Assembly (NCBI GenBank): GCA_002389045.1
Contig: DGNS01000006.1
Coordinates: 62,001-126,000, forward strand
Length of the DNA stretch: 64,000 nt
Origin: Thiotrichaceae bacterium UBA4486
GTDB lineage: Bacteria; Pseudomonadota; Gammaproteobacteria; Eutrophobiales; Eutrophobiaceae
Direction of reading: 5' to 3'
Position numbers and translations under genes: made by a program. Below, piece by piece: positions 50,196 through 59,300 of this stretch. Numbering within the stretch: the first letter of the stretch is position 1; every line of letters begins with the position of its first letter. Under the pieces are notes generated by a model that saw nothing but the letters and a program-made list of their open reading frames with translations, made no database searches and had not been told where the DNA came from.

Positions 50196-50265
50196 TGGTG
50201 GCCAAGGACAGAATCGAACTGCCGGCACAGTGATTTTCAGTCACACACACGACTCAACACCTGGC
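50196..50265 (-). pseudogene. Degenerate tRNA-Phe (GAA) copy
   Basis: About 70 bases resembling the intact tRNA-Phe at 54807: acceptor GGCCAGG pairs with CTTGGCC, encoded CCA, anticodon loop CTGAAAA with GAA, and T arm GGCAG-TTCGATT-CTGTC. The D arm is shortened and does not pair, and the anticodon stem has a mismatch. It is probably a pseudo-tRNA. Confidence 0.7.
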
Positions 50266-50661
50266 CCGCCAAGCCGAAGAATTTGATCCGATTTTCCAGA
50301 CCCTGCAATGCCTCCACGGGGGCGACCGAAAGCATCCCGAAGGTCACACCGAAATTTCCCGCTGCGGCGCAGTAAAACCCGATTCGAATCATGGAATTAC
50401 CCGGTGAGACCCCGAAATCGGCCCGACGATCCCAGAGTGCTCCAAAACGGCACTCTCCGGGGCGTGTGGGAGGTGCATGAAATCGGGGATTCTGGGGCCG
50501 GAGGGGGAGCGCAGGGGCAGGCGCGGGCCGGTGCCGGGAATAGCGATAATTCAGGGAGTTTGAATGAAGAAATCGTAACGATTGCGCGCCGGATCCGGAG
50601 AACCACCCCGGATTTCAATGACTCAGATATCAGATGGGTAAACTGAACAACCCGGAATACC
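50266..50661. other. Region between pseudo-tRNA and APC permease
   Basis: About 400 bases. A 112-codon GC-rich plus-strand ORF (50308-50646) has low-complexity Arg/Gly content and no recognisable domain; it is not called as a gene. Confidence 0.4.
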
Positions 50662-52002
50662 TTATTTATTCATCCTATACTCCCGGGTTCGGAACAGACT
50701 TGCCAGTAAACCACTGATCAACACAATGGCTACCCAGAAAATTTCCACATATCGTTGTTGCCAGGCATACGCGAGGCTGGCGTAGAGGATGAACAGGTTG
50801 GAAGCGACGAACAGGAGTGGCAGCCAGGGATAGCAAGGCACTCGATAGACGCCGGCTGACTGTGACTGGCGGCGCCGGAACTGGAACAGTGACAGACTCA
50901 CCAGCAAAACAAAGAACCAGAACAAGGGGGCACTCAGTACTACCAACCGTTCGAAGGCAGCGGCATTACCACCGAGCAGGATGATCATGGCCAGGCAAAT
51001 TGCCGCCTGCAGGGTCAACGACCAGACCGGCGTATCCAGGCGTGGGTGCCAGCGACCCAGGAAATCCAGAACCCTGTACTCCCGGCCAAGGGCGTAATAG
51101 ATACGTGATTCGGTCAACAACATACCGTTGATGCTGCCCAGACAGGTAACGCAGATGAGGACACTGATGAACAAGGCCATGCCCGTGCCACCCATCACGC
51201 GCAGCATGTCCGAGGCCACCGAGTCGGAGGCGACCATGCCCGGCAGGCCCAGGACCTTGAGGAAAGCCAGATTGATAAAGATATACAACAGTGTGATCAG
51301 GGACACGCCCAACACCAGGGAACGCAGAATATTTTCTGTCGGTCGCCGCACCTCTACCGCGACGTAGGCAATATTGTTCCAGCCACCGTAGGTAAACAAC
51401 ACCAGGATAAGCGCCAGATAATAATTGCTGCCAGCGGCCCTCTGATCGACGGCGACTTCCACGGGGGTGGGTGTAGCGATACAAAGGCCAAAGGCGATGA
51501 TCAGCAGCAGACCGACGACTTTCAGCACGGTCAGTACATTCTGGGTCCACTTGCCACTTTGTACGCCGAGGAGATTAACGGCGCTCAGGATGAGGACTGC
51601 CGCCACTGCAGAGATCGTTAAATCACGACTACCGCGATACAGTGGCAGAATATCCGCGGCATAGTGGGCGAAGATATAGGCAACCGCACCAATATTGGCC
51701 GGGCGCACCACCCAGAAACTCGACCAGGCAAATAAAAAACCAATCCTTTTACCATAGGCCCGGTTGAGAAACGCATAATCACCACCAGCCTCCGGACAGG
51801 TACTGCTGATCTCCGCATAGCAAAGGGCACCTATCAACGACAGAAAGCCGCCCAGCAACCAGAACAGCAATATCCTGTCGGGGGTGCCCAGGGCTTCAGC
51901 GATGACCGGTGCAGTTTCGTAAATACCGGCACCGATGACAATGCCAACGATGATACAGACAGCATCGAACAGTGACAGTTGCCGGGTAGGTTCAGCGATC
52001 AA
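50662..52002 (-). CDS. APC-family amino acid permease
   Basis: 446 aa with about 12 hydrophobic segments. The N-terminal helix 1 motif VGIVIGAGIYETAP, with its broken-helix glycines that bind the substrate amino group, and helix-3 segment CYAEISSTCPEAGGDYAFLNRAYG are typical of the APC/LAT branch. Substrate unknown; an amino acid or polyamine exchanger is likely. No metabolic partner gene is adjacent. Confidence 0.88.
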   Translation of the reverse strand: MIAEPTRQLSLFDAVCIIVGIVIGAGIYETAPVIAEALGTPDRILLFWLLGGFLSLIGALCYAEISSTCPEAGGDYAFLNRAYGKRIGFLFAWSSFWVVRPANIGAVAYIFAHYAADILPLYRGSRDLTISAVAAVLILSAVNLLGVQSGKWTQNVLTVLKVVGLLLIIAFGLCIATPTPVEVAVDQRAAGSNYYLALILVLFTYGGWNNIAYVAVEVRRPTENILRSLVLGVSLITLLYIFINLAFLKVLGLPGMVASDSVASDMLRVMGGTGMALFISVLICVTCLGSINGMLLTESRIYYALGREYRVLDFLGRWHPRLDTPVWSLTLQAAICLAMIILLGGNAAAFERLVVLSAPLFWFFVLLVSLSLFQFRRRQSQSAGVYRVPCYPWLPLLFVASNLFILYASLAYAWQQRYVEIFWVAIVLISGLLASLFRTREYRMNK

Positions 52003-52074
52003 AACCCTTCCCGGTCATTTGATAAGTCGTCTGTCTTTTACATTGTGCTTCAATTCAAACGCTTAACAATAGCA

Positions 52075-52605
52075 TTATTCGTCGGCTTCGCGACCGATAT
52101 CCCATGCTTCCAGATTCACTTCGATGATCTCTCCCGTCGATGCGCTCACTTCCACCTTGTAGGTAACACCGTGTTTTTCATAGATATCGAACTCGTAAGA
52201 AGCGGAACCGTCTGACTCGATTTCGTATTCAGTATGAACGAGTTTGCCAGGATAGAGAGTGATTGCTGTCTGGGCGGCGGACTTTTCATCAACCTTCATG
52301 TGTTTTTTGAACAGGGGATCAGAGGGGGAATCAACTTCACGTTCAATCTCATAGATCTCGCCGCGTCGCTTGCTGCACATCAGTTCCCATTCCACACCAT
52401 TTGCATCCCTGATCTCGATTTCATAGGCTTTACCGCCTTCTTCGGTCATGGTGAGATATTCAACCTTCACGTAATAGCCACTCTTGATTTCCGAGGCAGC
52501 TTTCAGACATTTGTGCAAACTGTCTTGATGCCCATGGCCGGCAAAGACAGGTGCTGTAAACAATGACAGACTGATACACGCAAACAATGTATGGGATATT
52601 TTCAT
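52075..52605 (-). CDS. Exported PepSY-domain protein
   Basis: 176 aa with a signal peptide (about 1-22, ending FAGHG). Two PepSY-like units follow: the first around KVEYLTMTEEGGKAYEIEIRD and VEWELMCSKRRGEI, the second around KLVHTEYEIESDGSASYEFDI and VTYKVEVSASTGEI. PepSY domains are thought to inhibit peptidases or modulate envelope sensors. A perfect FNR/Anr box at 52683-52696 upstream suggests expression under low oxygen. Confidence 0.85.
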   Translation of the reverse strand: MKISHTLFACISLSLFTAPVFAGHGHQDSLHKCLKAASEIKSGYYVKVEYLTMTEEGGKAYEIEIRDANGVEWELMCSKRRGEIYEIEREVDSPSDPLFKKHMKVDEKSAAQTAITLYPGKLVHTEYEIESDGSASYEFDIYEKHGVTYKVEVSASTGEIIEVNLEAWDIGREADE

Positions 52606-53137
52606 CGTTATCTCTCCTGTTGGCGAATCGCCAATCGATACAACGTTATTGATTCAGTATTAAACATTTTCAGATGCATGAATTGATCTGGATCAACACT
52701 GAAGTATAAGCAGAATAAACGCAACATCCCCGCTCATCAAGGCAGAAAACCGTGGGCAGGGATATACCAGTAATACCTGTCTACCAGGTCAACACCGTTC
52801 GAATACCGGCAGTAACTGGAGCAGCCTGCATGAGCTTGTTACTATCCATTTTTCTAAGAGGCTCGTGGCACAGATCAGGGAAGAGGGTCAGACAGGGCCT
52901 ATACCGGTCTATAACCATTGGACGTGATAAAGAATTTAACACTTGATTTTCACCAATCCTGTCACTATCTTATTTCGCAGGAGTCGTACGCCCCAGGTGT
53001 CAGAGCCCGAAAAGACGACATTGCTGCGATACAACATGCTTGCATTTAGAACTTTTATTAATTCACTGGCATGGTTGTGATGAACTCTGACAACAACCGA
53101 ACTTCAAGCCCAGGGTAAATTGATAGGAGTTTTTACA
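52606..53137. other. Intergenic region between PepSY gene and the AT-rich cassette
   Basis: 532 bases without a credible gene. It contains a short inverted repeat TTGGCGA/TCGCCAA (52620-52634), the FNR box, and AT-rich flank leading to the two-gene cassette. Confidence 0.5.
52683..52696. promoter_or_regulatory. FNR/Anr box
   Basis: TTGATCTGGATCAA matches the FNR consensus TTGAT-N4-ATCAA exactly, about 78 bases upstream of the PepSY start codon. A TTTAAT/TAATAC sequence lies about 20 bases downstream on the minus strand, compatible with activation from near -41. Confidence 0.7.
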
Positions 53138-53791
53138 ATGAAGCATGACATCTCAAAACTGTGTGCGGATTCATTACGCACATTTTCAAACGAAGAATAC
53201 AACGTCAAACTGAAGGCTGCGCATGCCCACGAGTTGGTGGCAGCATACTTTGGATATCTATCTAAAAACGCCATGTTGGCGGATACAAATTGTCCAATTA
53301 GCAACTTAGCTCAAGCTAAAATCATCGTGATGAAACCAGATGATTTTATCGATCAGCGACGTAAAAACCTCCGAGACTTACCAAAAGAATTACCTGATAG
53401 TTATTCATTAGGCGAAGCTGTTTACGGCCCATTATTTTCAAACGAATGGTGGGATAGTCCCTATCCACCATTTAGGAGTTTAGTAACAGCTGCAGCATAT
53501 TTGGTAGAAAACAACGAAACATATAAAAGTGCGTTTCATTTATATCTGAGTACTGGGAATAATTTTGAACAAGTTCTTGTTCCCGAGAGCTTCAAAAATA
53601 ATCTCTTATTAACCGTGTATCACTCAACTAAAAACTCAATAGGAGAAATGTGGTGCAATGGCAAAACCACAATTAATCTCCCTCGTGTAGCCGGACACAT
53701 TGGGTTTGGATTACCGGAAATGGCTGTAGAGATATGGACAGGGGGCGCCAGAAGAACATTGGAATCTTTGGGAGTCTCTTATGAGAATTAA
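53138..53791 (+). CDS. Unknown protein of an AT-rich two-gene cassette
   Basis: 217 aa from the ATG at 53138, which follows TAGGAGTTTTTACA; a TTG at 53120 is also in frame. No signal peptide or membrane segment. I do not recognise the family. N-terminal helical content (KLCADSLRTFSNEEYNVKLKAAHAHELVAAYFGYLS) and a C-terminal part with HIGFGLPEMAVEIWTGG are visible in pieces. Composition is strikingly AT-rich compared with neighbours. It overlaps the next gene by 11 bases, so the two form an operon. Confidence 0.7.
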   Translation: MKHDISKLCADSLRTFSNEEYNVKLKAAHAHELVAAYFGYLSKNAMLADTNCPISNLAQAKIIVMKPDDFIDQRRKNLRDLPKELPDSYSLGEAVYGPLFSNEWWDSPYPPFRSLVTAAAYLVENNETYKSAFHLYLSTGNNFEQVLVPESFKNNLLLTVYHSTKNSIGEMWCNGKTTINLPRVAGHIGFGLPEMAVEIWTGGARRTLESLGVSYEN

Positions 53792-54752
53792 ATCTGATCT
53801 AAAAGTACCTCTGGCAAAAGATTCAAATGGAATATTTATTTGTCCCAAAGATGCTGTAAAAGGAGATCAGTATTTTTGTCCCGGTTGTAACGATGAAGTT
53901 ATATTTAACAAAGGAAAGATTAAACAACCCTATTTTTCACATAAGGTATCTGATAATTGCTCAAATGAGACCATTATTCATAAAACAGCCAAAGGCAAGA
54001 TCGTTCAGATAGTTACTGATTATTGTAATAACAATGCTGATTCACCGTTGATTGTTAGAGCATGCCCAGATTGCAGTAAAATTACGGAAGAGACTTTATC
54101 AACAACAATCACAAGTGCAGAAGAAGAAAAGAAATTAAATAGTGGCTATATCGCAGATGTTGTAATAAAGGAACATGATGACATTGAATTGGCTGTTGAA
54201 ATCAAAGTAACTCATGCGGTTGATAAAACCAAGGAAACCAACATTGGAGTTCCTTTCCTGGAATTATCGGGTGCGTCAATCGTTGAATTTGGCATGCGCT
54301 GGATTCCCTTGCTTGATCGTTTAGGAAAGTTCGAATGCCAACATTGTGAAGATTCTATTAACAAACATATGGATCTTATAACTCAAATAGCCGATGCCAC
54401 TGATGTTACTTTACCTGGAGCCTTCTTTCGAACTTCTTATCTCGTCTGTTGGAAATGTCGAAAATATATATTAGTTTTTAGTTGGCCGCATGAACTTTAC
54501 ATTGATAAGGAAATTGAAAAGATAAAACCTAGAACTATACAAACCACATATTCAAAAGCTGCTGGGCACAAATATAAAGGCAACATATGTCCTTTCTGTG
54601 ATTCGTTACAGGGCGACTTTTACCTTTATAACGAGCCGGATGGACCTTTTTTCGAATTTAATTGTGGTGATAATAACCCGGAGTCCTTTCAGGAAGATAT
54701 GAAATCTTTGGCTATCATTGCCGACCGTCCATATAGAAGAATGATTATATGA
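53781..54752 (+). CDS. CoiA-like zinc-ribbon protein with nuclease-like motif
   Basis: 323 aa. The N-terminal zinc finger C33-x2-C36 ... H54 ... C60 resembles the CoiA-family finger (FCPGC, VIFNKGKIKQPYFSHK). A PD-(D/E)xK-like core follows: D126 in GYIADVVI and E140-x-K142 in LAVEIKVTH. Four further CxxC pairs follow or flank it: C95/C98, CQHC, CWKC and CPFC. A DNA-interacting nuclease is a reasonable inference, but no member with known function is recalled. It is AT-rich, second in a two-gene operon, and ends 54 bases from the 3' end of tRNA-Phe, suggesting an acquired cassette. Confidence 0.7.
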   Translation: MRIKSDLKVPLAKDSNGIFICPKDAVKGDQYFCPGCNDEVIFNKGKIKQPYFSHKVSDNCSNETIIHKTAKGKIVQIVTDYCNNNADSPLIVRACPDCSKITEETLSTTITSAEEEKKLNSGYIADVVIKEHDDIELAVEIKVTHAVDKTKETNIGVPFLELSGASIVEFGMRWIPLLDRLGKFECQHCEDSINKHMDLITQIADATDVTLPGAFFRTSYLVCWKCRKYILVFSWPHELYIDKEIEKIKPRTIQTTYSKAAGHKYKGNICPFCDSLQGDFYLYNEPDGPFFEFNCGDNNPESFQEDMKSLAIIADRPYRRMII

Positions 54753-54806
54753 CTAGTTAATTTAGCTAGGTATACCTTCTGAGGTCTCTAAAAAGGAAAA
54801 CGAAAA

Positions 54807-54882
54807 TGGTGGCCAGGGCAAGAATCGAACTTGCGACACAGGGATTTTCAGTCCCCTGCTCTACCGACTGAGCTACCTGGCC
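54807..54882 (-). tRNA. tRNA-Phe (GAA anticodon)
   Basis: 76 bases including CCA. Acceptor GGCCAGG pairs with CCTGGCC, the D stem is GCTC/GAGC, anticodon stem GGGGA/TCCCT closes loop CTGAAAA with anticodon GAA, and the T arm is GCAAG-TTCGATT-CTTGC. It lies beside yggX and mutY, as in other gammaproteobacteria. Confidence 0.96.
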
Positions 54883-54892
54883 TAAAACAAAG

Positions 54893-54920
54893 CTATTAGC
54901 AAATAGCTATTAGCCATTAG
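54893..54920. repeat. Heptamer array (CTATTAG-like)x4
   Basis: Four 7-base units (CTATTAG, CAAATAG, CTATTAG, CCATTAG) lie directly upstream of tRNA-Phe, within its expected promoter region. CTATT and AATAG within the first two units form a short inverted repeat. Confidence 0.75.
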
Positions 54921-54987
54921 AAAAACCTGATGACAAACTGCAAAGCCGCGTATTAAACCGGGACCGGGCGGGCGCGTCAAGTTTGCC

Positions 54988-55260
54988 TTATTCCTCCGGG
55001 GGCACGTAATCGCCGGGTTTTTCGGAGCCGTCGCCGAAAAAGAATTTTTCCATCTCTTCCTCGAGAAATTTGCGCGCCTTGGGTTCTACCGGGGTCAGTC
55101 TGTATTCGTTAATCAGCATGGTCTGGTGCTGTAACCACTGCTGCCAGGCCTGTTTCGAAACGTTGTCGAAAATCCGCTGGCCAAGTTCGCCTGGATAGGT
55201 GGGCCTGTCCAGCCCTTCGGCTTCCTTACCCAGCTTTACGCATTGTACTGTTCGCGTCAT
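54988..55260 (-). CDS. yggX: Probable Fe(2+)-trafficking protein
   Basis: 90 aa, the standard length. The start [17 protein letters not shown] with the conserved Cys7, [30 protein letters not shown] (in pieces) and [17 protein letters not shown] are diagnostic for YggX, which protects Fe-S clusters from oxidants. It overlaps the mutY 3' end by 35 bases; the pair is usually adjacent. Confidence 0.96.
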   Translation of the reverse strand: MTRTVQCVKLGKEAEGLDRPTYPGELGQRIFDNVSKQAWQQWLQHQTMLINEYRLTPVEPKARKFLEEEMEKFFFGDGSEKPGDYVPPEE

Positions 55261-56305
55261 TCATTAACTCCGTCGTTTCTATCAGTTTTTTAACCGGCGC
55301 CGCCAACCCGAGCCGTTGCCCGCCGCTGTACCAGCAAAGCGTTGCATCGTCGGCGACGTCACCCGGCATTTCGGTGACAGCACAGTGTACCGGATTAATA
55401 TCCAGATGAAAGTGACTGAACGTATGGCGCAACGGCACCAGCCTGCGCTGCTGTTTCAGCCGCAGCCCCAGTTCCCCGAGCCGCTGTGCCAGGCCGTTTT
55501 CATCCGCGCATTCCGGAAATCCCCACAGGCCGCCCCAGATGCCGCTTGGCGGGCGCCGTTGCAACAGCAGTTCACCGTCAGCATTTTCCAGCAGCAGAAA
55601 AGTAATCTGCCGCACCGGTTTGACTTTCGCCGGTTTTGGCGCCGGGTAACGCGTTGTCTCGTCGCGGGCATGGGCCAGGCAATGGCCGGCCAAAGGGCAG
55701 CGCTCACAGGCCGGTTTGCCGCGCGTGCACAGGGTCGCGCCAAGATCCATGATCGCCTGGGTATAATCGGCAACCCGGCTGTCCGGTGTCAGTTCCTCGG
55801 CCAGTGACCAGAGTTGATTAATAACCTGCGTTCGTCCAGGCCAGCCCCCGATGGCAAACACCCGGGTCAATACCCGTTTGACGTTGCCGTCCAGGATCGG
55901 CTGGCGGCGGCTGAAACCCAGGGCGAGAATAGCGCCCGCGGTGGAACGGCCGATGCCGGGCAACGCGGTCAGTTCTTCAAGGCTGTCGGGAAACCGTCCC
56001 GCATGGTCGCGGCATAGGATGACCGCGGCCCGGTGCAGGTTGCGGCCGCGGGCGTAGTAACCGAGGCCTGTCCACAGGTGCAGGACTTCGTCGATATCCG
56101 CTCTCGCCAGCGCCTCGACATCGGCAAAGCGGCGCATGAAGCGCTCATAATAGGAAATAACCGTGCCGACCTGGGTCTGCTGCAGCATGATTTCGGACAC
56201 CCAGACGCGATACGGCGTCGGATCCTGCTGCCAGGGCAAATCGTGGCGGCCGTGTTCATCGAACCAGGCCAGTAAGCGCTCCGCGAAAACATCGCCGGCG
56301 GACAT
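55226..56305 (-). CDS. mutY: Adenine DNA glycosylase MutY
   Basis: 359 aa. It removes adenine mispaired with 8-oxoguanine. The start at 56305 gives the usual N-terminus [26 protein letters not shown]. Conserved features are [10 protein letters not shown] (near 40), the helix-hairpin-helix [13 protein letters not shown] with catalytic Asp region [13 protein letters not shown], and the 4Fe-4S cysteines C-x6-C-x2-C-x5-C ([17 protein letters not shown]). A C-terminal NUDIX-like domain recognises 8-oxoG. The end overlaps yggX by 35 bases. Confidence 0.96.
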   Translation of the reverse strand: MSAGDVFAERLLAWFDEHGRHDLPWQQDPTPYRVWVSEIMLQQTQVGTVISYYERFMRRFADVEALARADIDEVLHLWTGLGYYARGRNLHRAAVILCRDHAGRFPDSLEELTALPGIGRSTAGAILALGFSRRQPILDGNVKRVLTRVFAIGGWPGRTQVINQLWSLAEELTPDSRVADYTQAIMDLGATLCTRGKPACERCPLAGHCLAHARDETTRYPAPKPAKVKPVRQITFLLLENADGELLLQRRPPSGIWGGLWGFPECADENGLAQRLGELGLRLKQQRRLVPLRHTFSHFHLDINPVHCAVTEMPGDVADDATLCWYSGGQRLGLAAPVKKLIETTELMNDANSTMRKAG

Positions 56306-56366
56306 GGTCACTCTCGGCCGATCCGTGGATCGGCAATGTACGTCTTCACCCTGGTCCGGCAAGCCG

Positions 56367-59300
56367 TCAATCAAACAGGCCTTTCAGTCCCTTTTCCAGC
56401 AGCTTGCCGGGATCCAGCGTTTCTTCTTCCTGCTTTGGCTGGGTCGTCGTGCCGCTGTCCGGAGCAGGGGCCGGGGCCGTGCTTTTTTCCTTCTTGATGC
56501 CGGCTTTTTCCAGCAGCTTGTCGGTCAACGACTTCTGCACCACGGTTCCGAGCACATCGCCGACATTGGGCACGCAGCGCTTGTCCTGGATTTTGCCCCG
56601 GCACTGCACGGGGATGTCGTAGCCGCCGATGTTGTAGCGGCTGTCCTGGGTGGTGGCGGTGGTTTCGTCCACGGCCAGGGTAAGGTTGTATTTCCAGGTC
56701 TCGTCGTTGAGGTTGGCGAGCATGCCTTCGCCGGTCACCTTGAAGCCCGGACCGCTGAGGATCAGGTCCTTGTTGGTTACGACGCCGCTGTTGATGTCCA
56801 GGCTGGCGGACATGCGATCAAACGCCGTCTCCCCGCCCTCGGTGGGTTTGCCGATGCGCTTGTCCTCGATCATCATTTCCACTTCGGTCAACACCTTGCG
56901 CACATCAACGCCCTGGAACACACCGTTGGTGATATTGATGCCGCCCTGGCCGTTGAGATTGCGTTTCAGGCTGACGGCATCCGACCCTGCGGAAAACAGC
57001 GCCAGGTTGATGTTGCTGTTGCCCTTGAGGTTGGCGGTGCCCTGGAAATCCTTCATCAACGGTTCGATTTCCACGCCCTTGAAATTGGTGTTCATGGTCA
57101 GCTTGGGCAGTTTGCCGGTCGCGTCCAGCGTGACATTACCATCGTAACCGCCCTGGTAGAGATCGGCCTGGGCGGGACTCAGCTTGATCTTGCCGTCCTT
57201 GGCCTTGATGGCCAGTTTGACATTGCTCATCTTGAGGTTGGAATAGACCATGCTGCCGACCAGTAGCTTGCCGTCGATATCCAGTGCGCGCAGCGTGTCC
57301 AGCGGTAACTGCGCGGCACCGGCCGCCGCCGTTTCCGGGGTTGCCGGCGCGGCTTTTTCACCGGTCGCGGCCGGCGGCAGGTAGCGATCAAAATTGATCT
57401 GGTTGATGCCGAAACCGAAAGTGATGGCCGGCTTTTCAAAGTTGACCACCGAGGCGTCACCCTTGATCTGGGTTTCGTCGAGACCGATCGACAACTCATT
57501 AAAGGCAATCGACGACGCAGAACCGGCAAACTGGCTGGTGAAGGAAACGTTTTTCAACACTTCCTTGTCCGCCGTGACCGGCGGTTCCTGGTTCAACTGT
57601 TTCATGAACTGGCGCAGGTTGAACGGCGCTACCGTCATCGTGCCCTTGAACTCCGGCGCTTCCTGGATTTTCGTGGCCTCGACATTGCCGCTGGCGTCCA
57701 GTCCAAGGCCCTTGAGGCTCAGGTTTTTGATGCTCAGGGTCTGCTTGTCGAGGTTGGCGCTGACGTCCCCGGTCAGGTTCAGATCCACCGGTGAATTGGG
57801 GATGTCCTTGCCGGCGAGGGTGGCTTTCAAGGCAAAAGGTTTGAGCTGGATGTTGCCGCCGCTGCCGTCGATACCGGCCTGCAGGTTCACGGCCTTCAAC
57901 ACTTCCGCCAGATCCTTCTGATCATAGGCAGTCAGCAGATCCGCCGGCGCGTTGCCGACCACGGTCAGGTTACCGTTGATAGTGCCCTGGCTGCCCTTGA
58001 AACCTTTGGCTTTCAGCGCGCCGTCGATTTCCAGGCCCAGCGCCCGGGCGCTGAGTCTGGAGAGATCGTAATCACCGGCCTTCTGGTTGGCGGTAAAGGC
58101 CGTATCCACTTCGAAGCCCCTGGCTTTCATGGCGCTGAGTTTGCTGCCGGCCTCGCCCAGTGCCGACTCGCCCTTTTGCAGGTTGCCGACCAGCCGCATC
58201 AGGCTGGGCAAATCGGAACCCGTGGCCTTGAGCTGGCCCTTGAGCGTGACGGCATCGCCCTTGCCGGTGGCGTTGAGCGAACCGTCGATAGATGCACCGA
58301 GCAGTTTCGCCGTCAGTGCGGGGACGCTGATGGCGCCACTGCCGAGATCGGCATCGAACTGGCTGCTGATGGTGAATTCGTTGCTGCCGGTTTTGGCCAG
58401 ATCCTGGCCCAGCGTGATCAAGGCCTCGCCTTGCGGCTGCAGGGCGCCGGCCACCTGGATGATCAGCGGCAGATTACTGCCTTTGGCGTCCATCCTGCCC
58501 TTGACGCGCGGCGCTTCGGCCTTGAGATTGCTCACCGCGATGACACCATCGACACTGGTTTGCAGACCGTTGAATTTCAGGCTCGACAGTTCAACACTGC
58601 CGTCATCGCCGGAATCGAAAACGGCCGCGACTTTAAACCCCTTGTCCTTGAGGCCGGCGGTGGCTTTTTTCACCGCCGCGGCGTTGCCACCCTGTAACCC
58701 GGCCAGCATCTGCAGAACGTTGGGCAGGTTCGGGCCTTCGGCGGTAAGATCACCCTGCACGGAGGGATTGTCCGATTTGATGTCTTCCGCCTGCAACTTG
58801 CCGTTCAGGCTGGCGCCGGGAATGCGTGCCGACAGTGCCGGCACGTCAATACGTCCTTTGCTCATATCGGCGTCGAACTCGGTACTGATTTCAAAATCCT
58901 TGCCCTGATCGGAACCGAGCTGGCTGCCGAGCTCGGAAAGCTGGGCGGCGTCACCGCCCATGAACTGGGAGGCCAGTTGCAGCAACAGCGGGAAATCCGA
59001 TCCTTTGGCGGCCAGCCTGCCTTTGGCCGAGGGACTGTCGCCCTTCAGACCGCGCACATCGAGATTGCCGTTGATTTCCGCACCGAGGCCGGTTACCGAC
59101 AACTCCGGAATGGCCACGGTGTCTTGCGAGAGATCCGATTCAATATGTGTACTGACCTTGAACGAGCGATCCTTGAGCCTGGCCAGGTCCGAAGCCAGCG
59201 GTTCGATTTCCAGCACTTTCATCAACCGCGCCAGGTCTTCGCCGGACAGGTTGAGATCGGCCTTGATGGCCGGCTGGCCCGATTGCACGTCGCTGGCCTC

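Noticed and set aside
50308..50646. 112-codon GC-rich ORF after the pseudo-tRNA
   Set aside because: Low-complexity Arg/Gly content, no ribosome site, no recognisable domain, and an opposing ORF of similar length.
50196..54882. Intact integrative element bounded by tRNA-Phe att repeats
   Set aside because: The two tRNA-Phe copies differ along their 3' ends and no integrase or excisionase gene lies between.
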